Source: Eleftheria terrae (GTDB lineage Bacteria; Pseudomonadota; Gammaproteobacteria; Burkholderiales; Burkholderiaceae_C). From it: a stretch of DNA of 64,000 nucleotides. The notes beneath the pieces were generated by a model. That model had not been told where the DNA came from and ran no database searches. It worked only from the letters and a program-made list of their open reading frames with translations. The translations under genes and the position numbers were made by a program. Below are positions 8,779 through 17,065 of this stretch, in pieces (position 1 is the first letter of the stretch; each line of letters starts with the position of its first letter). The stretch covers positions 2,232,001 through 2,296,000 of the forward strand of contig NZ_CP106951.1 in the NCBI RefSeq assembly GCF_030419005.1, in the 5' to 3' direction.

Positions 8779-10112
8779 ACACCACCACCCTGGACTTGAA
8801 CGCCCCCGGCTACTTGGGGCGCCGCAGCTGGTTCGACTGGCTGTTTGCCGCGCTGGTCGTGGCCGGCGGCGGCATCGCCTTCCAGCGCTACGGCGGCGCC
8901 ATGGACGGCTACGAGAAAGCCATCCTGGCCGGCGTGATGCCGCTGGCGGTGTGGATCGGCTGGTTCTGGCGGCCGCTGCGGGCGCTGATGCTGGCCAGCT
9001 CGCTGGCCGCGCTGCTCGCCATCGCGCTGTATTCGCGCAGCGCCGACGCCTTCGGCGCCGACCTGTCGCAGGCCGAGCACGTCTTCCTGCTCAAGTACTT
9101 CCTCTCCAGCCAGAGCGCCATCTTGTGGATGAGCGTGCTGATCTTCATGAGCACCATCTTCTACTGGCTGGGCTACGTCGGCCGCGGCAGTGGCGGCACG
9201 GCCGAGCGCCTCGGCTCGCGGCTGGCCTGGGCCGCCGTGGGCATGGCGCTGGTGGGCACGCTGGTGCGCTGGTTCGAGAGCCACCAGATCGGCCCTGACA
9301 TCGGCCACATCCCGGTCAGCAACCTCTACGAGGTGTTCGTGCTGTTCTGCTGGCTGACCACCACCTTCTACCTCTACTACGAAGACCAGTACCGCACCCG
9401 GGCGCTGGGCGCCTTCGTGATGCTGGTGGTGAGTGCCGCCGTGGGCTTCCTGCTGTGGTACACGCTGGAGCGCGGTGCCCATGAGATCCAGCCGCTCGTG
9501 CCGGCGCTGCAGAGCTGGTGGATGAAGCTGCATGTGCCGGCCAACTTCATCGGCTACGGCACCTTTGCACTGGCCGCGATGGTGGCCTTTGCCTACCTGA
9601 TCAAGCAGCAGGCCGGCGAGACCCGCTGGTACAAGCTGGCGCCGCTGTGGGCGCTGGGCGTGGTGCTGTGCTTCGAGCCGATGGTGTTCCGCCAGACGGC
9701 CGAGGGCTCGGGCAGCTACTGGGCGGTGTACTTCGGCATTTCGGCGCTGGTCGTGGCGGGCATCCTGTTCGGCCGGCAGCGCATCGCCGCCCGGCTGCCG
9801 GCCGCCGAAGTGCTCGACGACGTGATGTACAAGTCCATCGCGGTGGGCTTTGCCTTCTTCACCATCGCCACCATCCTCGGCGCGCTCTGGGCGGCCGAGG
9901 CCTGGGGCGGCTACTGGAGCTGGGACCCGAAGGAGACCTGGGCCCTGATCGTCTGGCTCAACTACGCGGCCTGGCTGCACATGCGGCTGATGAAGGGCCT
10001 GCGCGGCACGGTCGCGGCCTGGTGGGCGCTGGTGGGCCTGGTGGTCACGACCTTCGCCTTCCTCGGCGTGAACATGTTCCTCTCCGGCCTTCACTCCTAC
10101 GGGGAGTTGTGA
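8775..10112 (+). CDS. ccsB: cytochrome c biogenesis protein CcsB (ResC/CcsA family)
   Basis: Polytopic haem-handling protein of 445 residues, partner of ResB in system II. The signature tryptophan-rich WWD motif (WGGYWSWDPKETWALIVW) is near residues 378-395, flanked by haem-ligand histidines in membrane segments. About eight hydrophobic segments are visible. The ATG at 8775 overlaps the resB stop. The C-terminus (GVNMFLSGLHSYG) matches the family end. Confidence 0.94.
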   Translation: MNTTTLDLNAPGYLGRRSWFDWLFAALVVAGGGIAFQRYGGAMDGYEKAILAGVMPLAVWIGWFWRPLRALMLASSLAALLAIALYSRSADAFGADLSQAEHVFLLKYFLSSQSAILWMSVLIFMSTIFYWLGYVGRGSGGTAERLGSRLAWAAVGMALVGTLVRWFESHQIGPDIGHIPVSNLYEVFVLFCWLTTTFYLYYEDQYRTRALGAFVMLVVSAAVGFLLWYTLERGAHEIQPLVPALQSWWMKLHVPANFIGYGTFALAAMVAFAYLIKQQAGETRWYKLAPLWALGVVLCFEPMVFRQTAEGSGSYWAVYFGISALVVAGILFGRQRIAARLPAAEVLDDVMYKSIAVGFAFFTIATILGALWAAEAWGGYWSWDPKETWALIVWLNYAAWLHMRLMKGLRGTVAAWWALVGLVVTTFAFLGVNMFLSGLHSYGEL

Positions 10113-10133
10113 ACGACCGGTGAAGCAGCGGCG

Positions 10134-10139
10134 TATAGT
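10134..10139 (+). promoter_or_regulatory. candidate -10 box
   Basis: TATAGT lies 29 bp before the start of the following small gene. No -35 at ideal spacing is seen. Confidence 0.3.
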
Positions 10140-10168
10140 GGCCCGATCGCCCACCTGCGCCGCCCGCC

Positions 10169-10609
10169 ATGCCTTTTGTTGCCCGCAACCTTCACGGCGT
10201 GGTCGTCAGCTTGCACCTGGAGCCGACCCCGCAGACCCAGGAATTCCTGCCTGACGACCACCCTGACGTGGAAGCCTTCGTCGGCCGCAAGCCCATGCGG
10301 CCGCATGCCGAAGGCGAGCGCTTCCAGGCGCTGGACGCCGACTTCGTGCGGGTGCTCGAAGACGTGATCGACCTGCTGATTGCGCGCAACGTCATCCGCA
10401 TCACCGACCTGCCGCCCGAGGCGCAGCAGAAGCTGTTCTCCCGCAAGAGCTTCCGCGACAGCCGCAACCGCAACTCGCTGCGGCTGTTCGACCCTGCCGC
10501 GCTGGATGCCGTCACGCACCTGCCGCCGGCCGAGCCCGACGGCCCCCTGCCGACCGCGCCCGGCCTGGACGTGATCGACACCGACTTCCACGACGATCTG
10601 GGTCGCTGA
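10169..10609 (+). CDS. conserved hypothetical protein
   Basis: Soluble acidic protein of 146 residues without signal peptide or membrane helix. The middle section (DFVRVLEDVIDLLIARNVIRITDLPPEAQ, broken here by predicted turns) looks like two amphipathic helices, and the tail is Pro/Asp-rich, ending FHDDLGR. I recognise this as a type of small protein common in Burkholderiales but know no function. It stands alone between the cytochrome maturation genes and msrPQ. Confidence 0.8.
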   Translation: MPFVARNLHGVVVSLHLEPTPQTQEFLPDDHPDVEAFVGRKPMRPHAEGERFQALDADFVRVLEDVIDLLIARNVIRITDLPPEAQQKLFSRKSFRDSRNRNSLRLFDPAALDAVTHLPPAEPDGPLPTAPGLDVIDTDFHDDLGR

Positions 10610-10784
10610 ACGGCGGTCTCGCACCGCCGCTGGTGGCGGCGAAGGGGCTGGGGCGGCGCCCCTCGACGTGCCTGCACTTACTTTCCCGCGCAGGCAAGGA
10701 GAAGACCGCGGATGCCACCTTGACGCTCGAAGCGCTGGAGATGTGGCGGGGACGCCCAGAATGGATGCCCCCTAGATTGCCGGA

Positions 10785-10811
10785 GGAACCAAGCCACCGT
10801 CCAGGCCGTCG
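10785..10811 (+). promoter_or_regulatory. candidate ECF-sigma promoter of msrPQ
   Basis: GGAACC (10785-10790), 16 bp, then CGTCG (10807-10811) resembles the GGAAC-N16/17-CGT form used by many extracytoplasmic-function sigma factors, placing the transcript start about 25 bp before msrP. ECF control of msrPQ (SigF/NrsF) is known in Azospira and Caulobacter. No sigma factor gene is nearby. Confidence 0.4.
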
Positions 10812-10841
10812 AACGCTTCACCTCTGATGTGAAAGCCCAGC

Positions 10842-11843
10842 ATGTACGTCAAGAAGAACCCCGGCTTCGACACGCCCGCGGCCAGCGAGATCACGCCGCG
10901 CGACATCTACGAAACGCGGCGCGACTGGCTGCGCCTGATGGCGGCCGGTGGCGCCGGCGCCGCATTGGCGGCCTGGGCGCAGCGCGCCGCGCACGCGCAG
11001 CCGCCTGCCGCCGCCCGGCCCGGCAAGCTCGCCGCCCTGCCGTCCCAGCGCAGCAACGTGGCGGGTGCGACCACGATGGACAAGCCCACGGCCTATGACG
11101 ACGTCACCGGCTACAACAACTTCTACGAGTTCGGCACCGGCAAGGAAGACCCGGCCCGGCTGGCGGGCAGCCTGAAGACCCGGCCGTGGACCGTGGCGGT
11201 CGAAGGCGAGGTCGACAAGCCTCGTGTCTATGCGATCGACGAACTGCTCAAGCTGGCTCCGATGGAGGAACGCATCTACCGGCTGCGCTGCGTGGAAGGC
11301 TGGTCCATGGTGATTCCCTGGCAGGGCTGGTCGCTGGCCGAGCTGATCAAGCGCGCCGAGCCGACCTCGCGGGCCAAGTTCGTCGAGTTCCACAGCCTGG
11401 CGGACAAAGCGCAGATGCCCGGGGTGGGCAGCCGGGTGCTGCAATGGCCGTATGTCGAGGGCCTGCGCATCGACGAGGCCCTGCATCCGCTCACCCTGCT
11501 GGCCTTCGGCCTCTACGGCGAGGTGTTGCCCGCCCAGAACGGCGCGCCGGTGCGGTTGGTGGTGCCGTGGAAGTACGGCTTCAAGTCCGCCAAGTCGCTG
11601 GTCCGCATCCGGCTGGTGGAGAAGCAGCCGGCCACTGCCTGGAATGTCGCGGCGCCGCAGGAGTACGGCTTCTATTCGAACGTCAACCCCAAGGTCGACC
11701 ACCCGCGCTGGAGCCAGGCGAGCGAACGCCGCATCGGCGAAGACGGGCTGTTCCAGCGCAAGCGCCCCACCGCGATGTTCAACGGCTATGAAGCACAGGT
11801 GGCTTCGCTCTACGCCGGCATGGACCTGAGGAAGTTCTTCTGA
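10842..11843 (+). CDS. msrP: protein-methionine-sulfoxide reductase catalytic subunit MsrP (YedY)
   Basis: Periplasmic molybdopterin enzyme (333 residues) that reduces oxidised methionines in envelope proteins. A twin-arginine motif ([10 protein letters not shown]) begins at about residue 25 and is followed by a hydrophobic region ending in a likely AHA-Q cleavage site, so export is by Tat. The molybdenum-ligating Cys is Cys150 in LRCVEGWSM. The family signature GYNNFYEF and [11 protein letters not shown] are both present. It is followed 16 bp later by msrQ, its haem-containing membrane partner. Confidence 0.95.
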   Translation: MYVKKNPGFDTPAASEITPRDIYETRRDWLRLMAAGGAGAALAAWAQRAAHAQPPAAARPGKLAALPSQRSNVAGATTMDKPTAYDDVTGYNNFYEFGTGKEDPARLAGSLKTRPWTVAVEGEVDKPRVYAIDELLKLAPMEERIYRLRCVEGWSMVIPWQGWSLAELIKRAEPTSRAKFVEFHSLADKAQMPGVGSRVLQWPYVEGLRIDEALHPLTLLAFGLYGEVLPAQNGAPVRLVVPWKYGFKSAKSLVRIRLVEKQPATAWNVAAPQEYGFYSNVNPKVDHPRWSQASERRIGEDGLFQRKRPTAMFNGYEAQVASLYAGMDLRKFF

Positions 11844-11859
11844 ACGGGAGCCGGCGACG

Positions 11860-12480
11860 ATGAAAGCCTTGCTCCACCCGGCGGCCAAGCCGACCCTCTT
11901 CGTGCTGTGCCTGCTGCCGCTGGCCCTGCTGGTTGCCGGGGCAGCATCCAACACGCTGGGGGCGAATCCGGCGGAGGCACTGATCCGCTCGCTGGGCGAC
12001 TGGACTTTGCGAATGTTGTGCCTGACGCTTGCCGTGACGCCGCTGCGGCAGTGGACCGGCTGGCAGGCGCTGGCCCGCTGGCGCCGCATGCTGGGGCTGT
12101 TCACCTTCTTCTACAGCGCGCTTCATCTGCTGGCCTATGCCTGGTTCGACATGGGCTTCTATGTGGACGACATCGCCCGCGACATTGCCAAGCGCCCCTT
12201 CATTCTGGTGGGCTTCCTGGCGCTGCTGCTGATGCTGCCGCTGGCCGCCACGTCCTTCAACCGCGCCATCAAGGCGCTGGGGGCCGCCCGCTGGCAGGCG
12301 CTGCACCGGCTTGTCTACTTGGTGGCGCCACTCGGGGTGCTGCACTTCTTCTGGATGCGCGCCGGCAAGAACAACTTCGCGGAAGTGGCTGTCTACGCCG
12401 CCGTGCTCGGCACGCTGCTCGGCTGGCGCCTGCTGCGGCGGCTCAAGCGGCCGGACCGGCTCCAGCCGCAGCGCGCCTGA
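11860..12480 (+). CDS. msrQ: haem-binding membrane subunit MsrQ (YedZ)
   Basis: Membrane b-type haem protein of 206 residues that passes electrons from the quinone pool or flavin to MsrP. Five to six hydrophobic segments are visible and conserved histidines occur in SALHLLAY, LHRLVYL and LHFFWM. It has GGGAG 13 bp ahead of the ATG. Co-transcribed with msrP. Confidence 0.94.
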   Translation: MKALLHPAAKPTLFVLCLLPLALLVAGAASNTLGANPAEALIRSLGDWTLRMLCLTLAVTPLRQWTGWQALARWRRMLGLFTFFYSALHLLAYAWFDMGFYVDDIARDIAKRPFILVGFLALLLMLPLAATSFNRAIKALGAARWQALHRLVYLVAPLGVLHFFWMRAGKNNFAEVAVYAAVLGTLLGWRLLRRLKRPDRLQPQRA

Positions 12481-12485
12481 AGGCC

Positions 12486-12528
12486 GGGCGGCCGGTGCCC
12501 TGTGGCGGGCTGCCTGGCACGGCCGCCC
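12486..12528 (+). terminator. GC-rich hairpin between msrQ and yaeQ
   Basis: GGGCGGCCG pairs with CGGCCGCCC, extended by four more pairs after a one-base bulge. It lies just after msrQ and faces the convergent yaeQ gene. There is no T run, so termination activity is only suggested. Confidence 0.35.
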
Positions 12529-12598
12529 TGGCCGGCCCCCCAGTGCCCACCGGCTCTGGGCAAGCAAGCGCATCGCGGCCCGGCTCAGGGGGGCCGGC

Positions 12599-13153
12599 TC
12601 AATGCGGCCCGACGCCCGGCTGCTTCCAGACCTGCACCTCCAGCTGCACCGTCTGCTTCTCGTGCCCCAGCCAGACCTGACCGTCCTGCACCGTGCACTG
12701 CAACCGCATCGTGCGTTCCACCAGGCCGGCAAGTGCCTGGCTGGATTCGGGCGGCAGGTAGAGCACGCGCAAGTTGGCCAGCTTCTCCAGCGCACTGCGG
12801 TTCTGCTGCCACCAGGTCTCGGCGGTGCGGCCAAAGCTCAACAGCACCACCTCGCGCGAACGATGGCTGGCCTTGCGCAGCAATTTCTCATCAGGCTGGC
12901 CCACATCGATCCACAGCTCGATGTCGCCGACCAGGTCGCGCCGCCAGAGGTCGGCTTCGTCGTTGGTGGTCATGCCGTTGGCGAAGGCCAGGCCTTCGCT
13001 CGCGAACAGCGCGAACGCGAGCACGCGCGCCATCATGCGCTCGTCGTTTTCCGAAGGGTGGCGAGCCAGGGTGAGGGCATGGTCCGCGTAGTAGTGGCGG
13101 TCCATGTCAGCGATCTGAAGATCAACTTTGAAAATGGTGGATTTGAGAGCCAT
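12599..13153 (-). CDS. yaeQ: YaeQ family protein
   Basis: Cytoplasmic protein of 184 residues, the usual YaeQ length, with the family N-terminus (MALKSTIFKVDLQIADMDR) and the internal LWIDVGQPDEKLLRKAS motif. YaeQ proteins adopt a PD-(D/E)xK nuclease-like fold; the E. coli family member was linked to transcription antitermination, but the biochemical role is unsettled. The start at 13153 is taken because it gives the family N-terminus; the open frame extends further upstream without family similarity. Confidence 0.9.
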   Translation of the reverse strand: MALKSTIFKVDLQIADMDRHYYADHALTLARHPSENDERMMARVLAFALFASEGLAFANGMTTNDEADLWRRDLVGDIELWIDVGQPDEKLLRKASHRSREVVLLSFGRTAETWWQQNRSALEKLANLRVLYLPPESSQALAGLVERTMRLQCTVQDGQVWLGHEKQTVQLEVQVWKQPGVGPH

Positions 13154-13245
13154 GGGCCGCAGTCTGGCACAGAGCGTCGGAGGGCGAGTAGGATGGGCAC
13201 CGTTCAACCCCTGCTCGCGCACGCCGCGGGACCGAAAGGAAACGA

Positions 13246-13431
13246 TTGGCCACTCCGAACTACTCCTACGAGAAGCGCCAGCGCGAGCTGGCCAAGAAGC
13301 GCAAGAAGGAAGAGAAGCTCAAGCGCAAGTCCGAGCGCGGCGATGCGCCGGCCGAGGGCGAGCAGCCGCCTGCTGGCGAAGCCGGCGAGACCGGCGAGGC
13401 CGGCGGCGAGCAGCCCACCGGCCCCGGCTGA
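13246..13431 (+). CDS. small basic conserved protein, TTG start
   Basis: Protein of 61 residues. The first half (ATPNYSYEKRQRELAKKRKK) is highly charged and helical and the second half is an Ala/Gly/Glu/Pro low-complexity tail. It begins with TTG at 13246, preceded by GAAAGGAAA at a good distance. Small proteins with this N-terminus are widespread in Betaproteobacteria; no function is known to me. Divergent from yaeQ and convergent with the ABC exporter. Confidence 0.75.
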   Translation: MATPNYSYEKRQRELAKKRKKEEKLKRKSERGDAPAEGEQPPAGEAGETGEAGGEQPTGPG

Positions 13432-13493
13432 CCGCCCGCATGCCACGCGGCCGGCCGGCGTGCACAGCGGCCCGGGGCCGGGCCTCTTGCGGT

Positions 13494-15317
13494 TCACTCG
13501 CTGCCGCTTTGCTGCAACGCCCACATCTGCGCATAGCGTCCGCCGGCAGCCAGCAGGCGGGCATGGGTGCCCCGCTCGATGATGCGGCCGGCGTCCAGCA
13601 CCAGGATCTCGTGCGCGTCCACCACGGTGGACAGCCGGTGCGCGATCACCAGCGCCGTCTTGTTGCGCGCGGCCGATGCCAGCTCGGCCTGGATGGCCCG
13701 TTCGTTCGCCGAGTCCAGCGCCGAGGTGGCCTCGTCGAAGATCAGGATGGGCGGATTCTTCAGCAGCGTGCGTGCAATCGCCACCCGCTGTTTCTCGCCG
13801 CCTGACAGCTTGAGCCCCCGTTCACCCACCATCGTGTCGTAGCCCTGGGGCGTGGCGGCGATGAAGCCGTGAATGTGGGCGGCCCGGGCGGCCGCCTCCA
13901 CCTCCGCCCGTGTCGCACCGGGGCGGCCATAGGCGATGTTGTATTCCACCGTGTCATTGAACAGCACCGTGTCCTGAGGCACGATGCCGATGGCCTGGCG
14001 CAGGCTGGCCTGGGTCACGCTGCGGATGTCCTGCCCGTCGATGCTGATGCTGCCGGCGCTGACGTCGTAGAAGCGAAACAGCAGCCGCGCCAGGGTCGAC
14101 TTGCCGGCGCCCGACGGGCCCACCACCGCCACCTTGCGGCCGGCCGGCACCTCGAAGCTCAGGCCGTGCAGGATGGGCCGGCTCGGATCGTAGGCGAAGC
14201 TCACGTTGTCGAAGCGCACAGTCCCGGCCTGGACCTGCAGCGCCGGCGCGCCGGGCGCGTCGTCGATCTCGCGCTCGCGCTCCAGCAGGCCGAACATCTT
14301 CTCCAGGTCGGTCAGCGCCTGCTTGATCTCGCGATAGATCACGCCAAGGAAGTTCAGCGGGATGTACAGCTGGATCATGAAGGCGTTGATCATCACCAGG
14401 TCGCCCAGCGTCATGCGGCCCGCCACCACGCCCTCGGTCGCGCGCCACAGCATGGCGACCAGGGCGGTGGCGATGATCAGCTGCTGCCCGCTGTTGAGCA
14501 CCGACAGGGTGGACTGCGACTTCAGCTTGGCACGGCGCAGGCTCTCCAGGCTCTCGTCGTAGCGGCGCGTCTCGTAGTCTTCGTTGTTGAAATACTTGAC
14601 GGTCTCGTAGTTGAGCAGCGAGTCGATGGCCTTGGTATGGGCCTTCGAGTCGAGCTCGTTCATGGTCTTGCGGTAGCGCGTGCGCCACTCGGTGACCGTG
14701 ACGGTGAAGACGATGTAGACCACCAGCGCGGCGCCGGTGATGCCGGCGAACCAGAGGTCGAACTTCGCGCCGAGCAGCGAGAGCACCAGCACCACCTCGA
14801 TCAGCGTCGGGATGATGCTGTAGAGCGAGTACGAGATGAGCGAGTTGACGCCGCGCGTGCCGCGCTCGATGTCGCGCGTCATGCCGCCGGTCTGCCGCTC
14901 CAGGTGGAAGCGCAGGCTCAGGCTGTGCAGGTGGCGGAACACCTGCAGCGAGATGCTGCGCGCCGCACCCTCGGTGGCCTTGGCGAACACCAGCTCGCGC
15001 AACTCGGTGAACAGCGAGGTGCACAGCCGCAGGCCACCGTAGGCCAGCAGCAGGCCCACCGGCACCACCAGCAGCGCGCGTGGGTCGCCCGGCTCGATCG
15101 AGAGGCTGTCGACCAGCCGCTTCAGCAGCAGCGGCACGCCGACGTTGGCCAGCTTCGCGCCCACCAGGAAGCCGAGCGCCACCAGCACCCGCCACCGGTA
15201 CTGCCAGAGGTAGGGGAACAGGCGGGCCAGCGTGGCCCAGTCCGAGCGCGGCGCCCCGGAGGGAGCGCCGGCAGCGGCAGGAACTTCGAGCGAGCTCAGG
15301 GCGTCACGGCGCATCAT
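13494..15317 (-). CDS. Atm1/HMT-type ABC exporter (fused permease-ATPase)
   Basis: Half-transporter of about 607 residues with six N-terminal membrane helices (about 35-330) and a C-terminal ATPase (about 365-600): Walker A GPSGAGKST, signature LSGGEKQR, Walker B ILIFDEATSALD, H-loop IAHRLST. The NYETVKYFNNEDYE stretch in the membrane domain is characteristic of Atm1/ABCB7 relatives, which export glutathione-linked sulfur or metal species. It begins MMRRD at 15317; the next codon is also ATG. It is divergent from the thioesterase gene with only 51 bp between. Confidence 0.92.
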   Translation of the reverse strand: MMRRDALSSLEVPAAAGAPSGAPRSDWATLARLFPYLWQYRWRVLVALGFLVGAKLANVGVPLLLKRLVDSLSIEPGDPRALLVVPVGLLLAYGGLRLCTSLFTELRELVFAKATEGAARSISLQVFRHLHSLSLRFHLERQTGGMTRDIERGTRGVNSLISYSLYSIIPTLIEVVLVLSLLGAKFDLWFAGITGAALVVYIVFTVTVTEWRTRYRKTMNELDSKAHTKAIDSLLNYETVKYFNNEDYETRRYDESLESLRRAKLKSQSTLSVLNSGQQLIIATALVAMLWRATEGVVAGRMTLGDLVMINAFMIQLYIPLNFLGVIYREIKQALTDLEKMFGLLEREREIDDAPGAPALQVQAGTVRFDNVSFAYDPSRPILHGLSFEVPAGRKVAVVGPSGAGKSTLARLLFRFYDVSAGSISIDGQDIRSVTQASLRQAIGIVPQDTVLFNDTVEYNIAYGRPGATRAEVEAAARAAHIHGFIAATPQGYDTMVGERGLKLSGGEKQRVAIARTLLKNPPILIFDEATSALDSANERAIQAELASAARNKTALVIAHRLSTVVDAHEILVLDAGRIIERGTHARLLAAGGRYAQMWALQQSGSE

Positions 15318-15368
15318 GAAACAATTCAGTTTATGTGTGTACGTTTTTATGAAGGTGAGGAACAACAG

Positions 15369-15815
15369 ATGGCCGACACGACTTCCAGCCCTGTTTCCTG
15401 CGTGAACCAACCCGCCAGTTTGCCCAAGGACATGCAACTCGTCTTGCGCGTCATGCCAATGCCCGCCGACGCCAATGCCAATGGCGACATCTTCGGCGGC
15501 TGGATCATGGCCCAGGTCGACCTGGCCGGCTCGGTCCTGCCGGCACGCCTGGCCAAGGGGCGCATCGCCACCGTGTCGGTGAACCAGTTCGTCTTCAAGC
15601 AGCCGGTGTCGATGGGTGACCTGCTTTCGTTCTACGCCCGCGTCGACCGGGTCGGGCGCACGTCGGTGACGGTGCATGTGGAGGTCTATGCCGAGCGCAA
15701 TCCGGCCGACATCCAGGTGGTGAAGGTGACCGAGGCCAACCTCACCTACGTGGCCATCGACAGCGACGGCCGGCCCCGCCCGCTGCCCGGCAACGCCGCT
15801 GCACCGGTGGGCTGA
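15369..15815 (+). CDS. acyl-CoA thioesterase, hotdog fold (YciA-like)
   Basis: Cytoplasmic thioesterase of 148 residues hydrolysing acyl-CoA. The signature NANGDIFGGWIMAQVD and the later VSVNQFVFKQPVSMGDLL are typical of the YciA/acyl-CoA hydrolase group. The start at 15369 follows a GGTGAGGA ribosome-binding site. It stands alone, divergent from the ABC exporter. Confidence 0.93.
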   Translation: MADTTSSPVSCVNQPASLPKDMQLVLRVMPMPADANANGDIFGGWIMAQVDLAGSVLPARLAKGRIATVSVNQFVFKQPVSMGDLLSFYARVDRVGRTSVTVHVEVYAERNPADIQVVKVTEANLTYVAIDSDGRPRPLPGNAAAPVG

Positions 15816-15909
15816 CGCCGGGCGCTTCCGCCCCCGCCGCCTGTGCGGGCATCACTTCTATGGAATGCCGATTGCTGCCTTGGGGAGGCCGCAGCACCGG
15901 AGTGTCCTC

Positions 15910-16980
15910 ATGAAGATTGCGCAGGTGGCGCCGCTCATCGAGAGCGTACCGCCCAAGGGCTATGGCGGGACCGAACGGGTCGTTTCCTACCTGACCGAGG
16001 CCCTGGTGGCCCAGGGGCACGAGGTGACACTGTTCGCCAGTGGTGACTCCGTCACCGCCGCCGACCTGGTGCCCATCGTGGACCGCAGCCTGCGGCTGCA
16101 TCCCCGCCAGCCCGACCCGCTCGTCTGGCACACCGTGCAGCTCGACGAGGTGTGCCGGCGCGCCGCCTCGTTCGATGTCGTGCACTTCCATGCCGATTTC
16201 CTCCACTACCCGCTGGTGCGGCACTGGCACACGCCCTGCGTGACCACCCTGCACGGCCGGCTCGACCTGCCCGACGTGGTGGCCCTGCACCGGCATTTCC
16301 ATGAGCACCCGGTGGTCTCCATCTCCAACGCCCAGCGGGCGCCGCTGCCCGACGCCAACTGGTGCGCCACCGTGTACCACGGCCTGCCGCCGGAGCTCTA
16401 CACCTACCATCCGCAGCCCGACGACTATTTCGCCTTTGTCGGCCGGGTGTCGGTCGAGAAGCGGCTGGACCGGGCCATCGAGATCGCGATTGCCTGCAAC
16501 ACCCGGCTGCGGGTCGCCGCCAAGGTGGACCGGGCCGACCGGCCCTATTTCGAGCAGACCATCCAGCCCTTGCTCGGCCATCCGCTGGTCGAGTTCGTCG
16601 GCGAGATCGATGAGAGCTGCAAGAACGACTTCATCGGCCAGGCCCGCGCCCTGCTCTTCCCCATCGACTGGCCAGAGCCGTTCGGCCTGGTGATGATCGA
16701 GTCGATGGCCTGCGGCACCCCGGTGGTGGCCTATGCCTGCGGCTCGGTGCCGGAGGTGATGGAAGACGGCATCACCGGCCGGGTGGTGAACACCCAGGCC
16801 GAGGCCATCGACGCTGCGCGCCATATCGACCGCATCGACCGGCGGGCCTGCCGGCAGGTGTTCGAGCGCCGCTACAGCTCGGCGGCCATGGCCGAGCACT
16901 ACCTGCAGGTCTATCAGACCCTGATGCGAACGCGGACGCAGCAGCGCACCGGCACCAGGGCTGCTGAAATAACCATGTGA
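15910..16980 (+). CDS. glycosyltransferase family 4
   Basis: Retaining GT-B glycosyltransferase of 356 residues. The N-terminal glycine loop (PPKGYGGTERVV), the middle KVDRADRPYFE region and the C-terminal nucleotide-sugar motif EPFGLVMIESMACGTPVVA (E-x7-E) are visible. GGAG at 15899-15902 supports the start at 15910. It is followed 85 bp later by a glycogen-debranching-type enzyme, so a role in alpha-glucan or compatible-solute metabolism is likely, but donor and acceptor are unknown. Confidence 0.92.
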   Translation: MKIAQVAPLIESVPPKGYGGTERVVSYLTEALVAQGHEVTLFASGDSVTAADLVPIVDRSLRLHPRQPDPLVWHTVQLDEVCRRAASFDVVHFHADFLHYPLVRHWHTPCVTTLHGRLDLPDVVALHRHFHEHPVVSISNAQRAPLPDANWCATVYHGLPPELYTYHPQPDDYFAFVGRVSVEKRLDRAIEIAIACNTRLRVAAKVDRADRPYFEQTIQPLLGHPLVEFVGEIDESCKNDFIGQARALLFPIDWPEPFGLVMIESMACGTPVVAYACGSVPEVMEDGITGRVVNTQAEAIDAARHIDRIDRRACRQVFERRYSSAAMAEHYLQVYQTLMRTRTQQRTGTRAAEITM

Positions 16981-17065
16981 AGTGATCGCTGCGGCGATCC
17001 GTCCTTGCCGCCGGCCGCGGCGTCTTGCAGACGCCGGGACGCCCCCAGCCAGCCAGGAGACCAGC

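Noticed and set aside
16222..16240. TGGCAC-N5-CTGC sigma-54-like match
   Set aside because: Lies inside the GT4 coding sequence with no gene start after it.
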